Positions 62,193 through 64,000 of a DNA stretch of 64,000 nucleotides are shown here, piece by piece. The translations under genes and the position numbers were made by a program. The DNA is taken from the NCBI RefSeq assembly GCF_026191115.1, contig NZ_JAPHOT010000001.1, positions 620,001 to 684,000 on the forward strand, read 5' to 3'. The notes below the pieces were generated by a model. The model worked only from the letters and a program-made list of their open reading frames with translations. It had not been told where the DNA came from and did not search any database. How positions within the stretch are numbered: position 1 is the stretch's first letter; each line of letters opens with the position of its first letter. This stretch comes from Legionella sp. PATHC035. GTDB lineage: Bacteria > Pseudomonadota > Gammaproteobacteria > Legionellales > Legionellaceae.

Positions 62193-62914
62193 ACATCCTT
62201 GAAGCGCGAAATCTAAAAAAATCTTTTAAATCGCGAACAGTAGTTAATGGCATCAGCATCCATATTAAACAAGGTGAGTGTGTTGGCTTACTCGGTCCTA
62301 ATGGTGCCGGAAAAACAACCTGTTTTTATATGATCGTTGGCTTGCAATCATGCGATGAGGGACAAATTTTCTTATCTGACCGCGACATAACTGCAAGTGC
62401 TATGCATCAAAGAGCACGTTTAGGTATCAGTTATCTTCCTCAAGAAGCTTCTGTTTTCCGTAAGCTTACTGTTGCGGAGAACATCATGGCTATTTTGGAG
62501 CTTAGGGCAGATTTAAATGAACAAGCTCGGGAAGAAAAACTGGATTTATTACTTCAAGAATTTCACATTACACATTTAGAAAAAAGTCTAGGTATGGCTC
62601 TATCTGGAGGAGAAAGACGACGTGTTGAAATTGCAAGAGCTCTCGCGATAGAACCTTCCTTCATTCTTCTTGATGAACCTTTTGCCGGAGTCGATCCTAT
62701 TTCCGTTCTTGATATTAAAAAAATTATTCAACATTTGTGTCATAAAGGCATAGGCGTTTTAATCACTGATCATAATGTAAGAGAAACCCTGGATATATGC
62801 GAACGAGCCTATATTGTCAGCCAAGGAAAAACCTTGTGTGAAGGAACCCCTGAGATTATACTGGCCAATCAACAAGTCAGGGCTGTATATTTAGGGGAAG
62901 AATTTACATTGTAA
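62189..62914 (+). CDS. lptB: LPS export ATPase LptB
   Basis: 241 residues. Walker [18 protein letters not shown], signature [19 protein letters not shown], Walker [24 protein letters not shown], switch [10 protein letters not shown]. Powers LPS extraction. In E. coli rpoN follows; here a repeat and trpG follow. Confidence 0.97.
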   Translation: MNILEARNLKKSFKSRTVVNGISIHIKQGECVGLLGPNGAGKTTCFYMIVGLQSCDEGQIFLSDRDITASAMHQRARLGISYLPQEASVFRKLTVAENIMAILELRADLNEQAREEKLDLLLQEFHITHLEKSLGMALSGGERRRVEIARALAIEPSFILLDEPFAGVDPISVLDIKKIIQHLCHKGIGVLITDHNVRETLDICERAYIVSQGKTLCEGTPEIILANQQVRAVYLGEEFTL

Positions 62915-62924
62915 CTTGGAACAC

Positions 62925-62992
62925 GTCATCCCTTCGTATACTCGGATGACCAAATAAAACCCGATTACGCGGCCACTGTACCCGGTCTACAT
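62925..62992. repeat. Composite repeat after lptB
   Basis: CGTCATCC...GGATGAC hairpin (62925-62950), then ACCCGATTACGCGG...CCCGGTCTACAT (62959-62992). Same order and spacing as the element at 48353-48467, so the two parts probably spread as one unit. Its hairpins may also end lptB transcription. Confidence 0.6.
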
Positions 62993-63016
62993 GATTGACT
63001 AACATTTTGATTTAAT

Positions 63017-63595
63017 ATGCTGCTCATTATCGACAATTATGACTCTTTTACCTACAACCTGGTGCAATATTTTCAATGTCTCGACCAGGAAGTGTTAGTT
63101 TATACCCATGATCAAATCAATATAAGCCAAATAAAGGAACTGGCGCCGGACCATTTGGTTATCTCACCAGGCCCCAAAGCGCCAAATGAGGCAGGGATTT
63201 CAATGGAAGCGATTCGCACCTTTTATCAAACTATCCCTGTATTAGGTATTTGCCTTGGACACCAAAGTATCGCTCAAGTTTTTGGGGGGCAAATAATACC
63301 TGCACCAGAAATAATGCATGGAAGAACATCAACCATAGAACATAACCAGACTGGAATTTTTAAAAATATTCCAAATCACTTCAAAGCTACCCGCTACCAC
63401 TCATTAGCAGTAGAAAAAAACAGTCTTCCAGAATGCCTCTCTATCGATGCCTGGGCAAATAATACAATTATGGCGATTTCACATCGTCAATACCCTGTTT
63501 TTGGTCTACAATTCCATCCAGAAGCAATATTAAGCCAGTATGGCCTGCAATTATTAGAGAATTTTTTACAATATGAAACCCAATCTCCTGTTTGA
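63017..63595 (+). CDS. trpG: Anthranilate synthase glutamine amidotransferase subunit
   Basis: 192 residues, class I amidotransferase. Catalytic Cys79 in VLGICLGHQSIAQVFGG, and the His-Glu of LQFHPEAIL near residue 170. IIDNYDSFTYNLVQYF at the N-terminus is typical. It supplies ammonia to TrpE or PabB, neither of which is visible here. Overlaps trpD by 23 bases. Confidence 0.95.
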   Translation: MLLIIDNYDSFTYNLVQYFQCLDQEVLVYTHDQINISQIKELAPDHLVISPGPKAPNEAGISMEAIRTFYQTIPVLGICLGHQSIAQVFGGQIIPAPEIMHGRTSTIEHNQTGIFKNIPNHFKATRYHSLAVEKNSLPECLSIDAWANNTIMAISHRQYPVFGLQFHPEAILSQYGLQLLENFLQYETQSPV

Positions 63596-64000
63596 ACACC
63601 TGATCGCTAAAAAAAACTTAAGCCCAGAACAAATGCACCAAGTCATTCATGCGTGTATGTCAGGTGAATATAATGATGCACAAGTCGCAACATTTTTAGC
63701 GCTCATGCGGATGAAGGGTGAAACTACAGAGGAATTAATTGCTGCAGCCGAGGTCATGCAGCACTTGGCTCATCCTATAGAGCTCGGTTCGAATCTGATT
63801 GATATCGTTGGCACCGGTGGTGATGGGAAAAATACATTTAATGTATCTACAGCCTGCAGCTTTGTAGTGGCAGCGGCAGGTTTTCCCGTCGCAAAACATG
63901 GAAATCGCTCTGTTTCGAGTCGGAGTGGTAGCGCCGACCTATTAGAACAGGCTGGTTTCATATTGACGCTTACCGATCAACAGGTACAAACGTGTATCCA
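63573..64000 (+). CDS. trpD: Anthranilate phosphoribosyltransferase, 3' end beyond the window
   Basis: 142 codons open to the right edge, starting MKPNLLFEHLIAKKNLSPEQ inside the end of trpG. The glycine-rich PRPP-binding loop DIVGTGGDGKNTFNVSTACS (about 80-99) and KHGNRSVSSRSGSADLLE are diagnostic. Transfers phosphoribosyl to anthranilate in tryptophan synthesis. The trpGD order without trpE upstream is common in gammaproteobacteria. Confidence 0.95.
   Translation, partial: MKPNLLFEHLIAKKNLSPEQMHQVIHACMSGEYNDAQVATFLALMRMKGETTEELIAAAEVMQHLAHPIELGSNLIDIVGTGGDGKNTFNVSTACSFVVAAAGFPVAKHGNRSVSSRSGSADLLEQAGFILTLTDQQVQTCI

Overview
The window reads as chromosomal DNA from a gammaproteobacterium of the genus Legionella. 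The base composition is AT-rich. The operons are of gammaproteobacterial type (ccm, mla, kds/lpt, korAB-pdxJ-recO-era, ileS-lspA). Between them sit isolated, long, lysine/glutamate-rich ORFs without bacterial homologues I recognise and with Glu-rich or hydrophobic C-termini, the usual look of Dot/Icm type IV effector candidates. One such ORF is preceded by a near-consensus PmrA box. No tRNA, rRNA, CRISPR array, prophage or intact insertion sequence was seen. The species cannot be named from the sequence alone.

Layout. 1-4.0 kb: minus-strand peptide ABC importer (yejA-yejB-yejE; yejE runs off the left edge). 4.1-6.2 kb: ligA. 6.4-9.8 kb: secreted alpha/beta hydrolase, secreted protein of unknown function, rmuC. 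9.9-13.1 kb: accessory block with a Qnr/McbG-like pentapeptide protein, a protein with a segment resembling plant IQM proteins, and an F-box-like protein with an SV40-type nuclear localisation signal. 13.2-20.1 kb: mfd, tldD, a nitrilase-family amidase, a Bax-inhibitor-1-family membrane protein. 20.3-22.0 kb: effector candidate. 22.1-27.3 kb: korAB, pdxJ, recO, era. 27.4-36.8 kb: second accessory block with three large effector candidates, a MerR regulator divergent from a glutaredoxin-MauE fusion, and a KDPG-aldolase-like protein lacking the Schiff-base lysine. 37.0-42.0 kb: lspA, ileS, ribF, a universal stress protein. 42.2-42.9 kb: PmrA-box effector candidate. 43.2-49.8 kb: complete ccmABCDEFGHI cytochrome c maturation operon, including a 52-residue ccmD. 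50.3-53.8 kb: sohB-like peptidase, a small acidic/lysine-rich protein, fleQ, a secreted protein with two cysteine repeats. 54.0-59.4 kb: Nif3-family gene, murA, ibaG and mlaBCDEF, all on the minus strand. 59.6-62.9 kb: divergent kdsD-kdsC-lptC-lptA-lptB. 63.0-64.0 kb: trpG and the start of trpD.

How the parts work together. The right third is an envelope cluster: Mla returns phospholipid to the inner membrane, KdsD/KdsC make Kdo, LptCAB exports LPS and MurA starts peptidoglycan synthesis. The Ccm operon loads haem onto c-type cytochromes. The accessory genes are inserted singly or in short runs between housekeeping operons. Intergenic spaces carry at least three families of palindromic repeats. 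The most distinctive local system is the MerR / glutaredoxin-MauE pair around a mer-type operator at about 33.1 kb.
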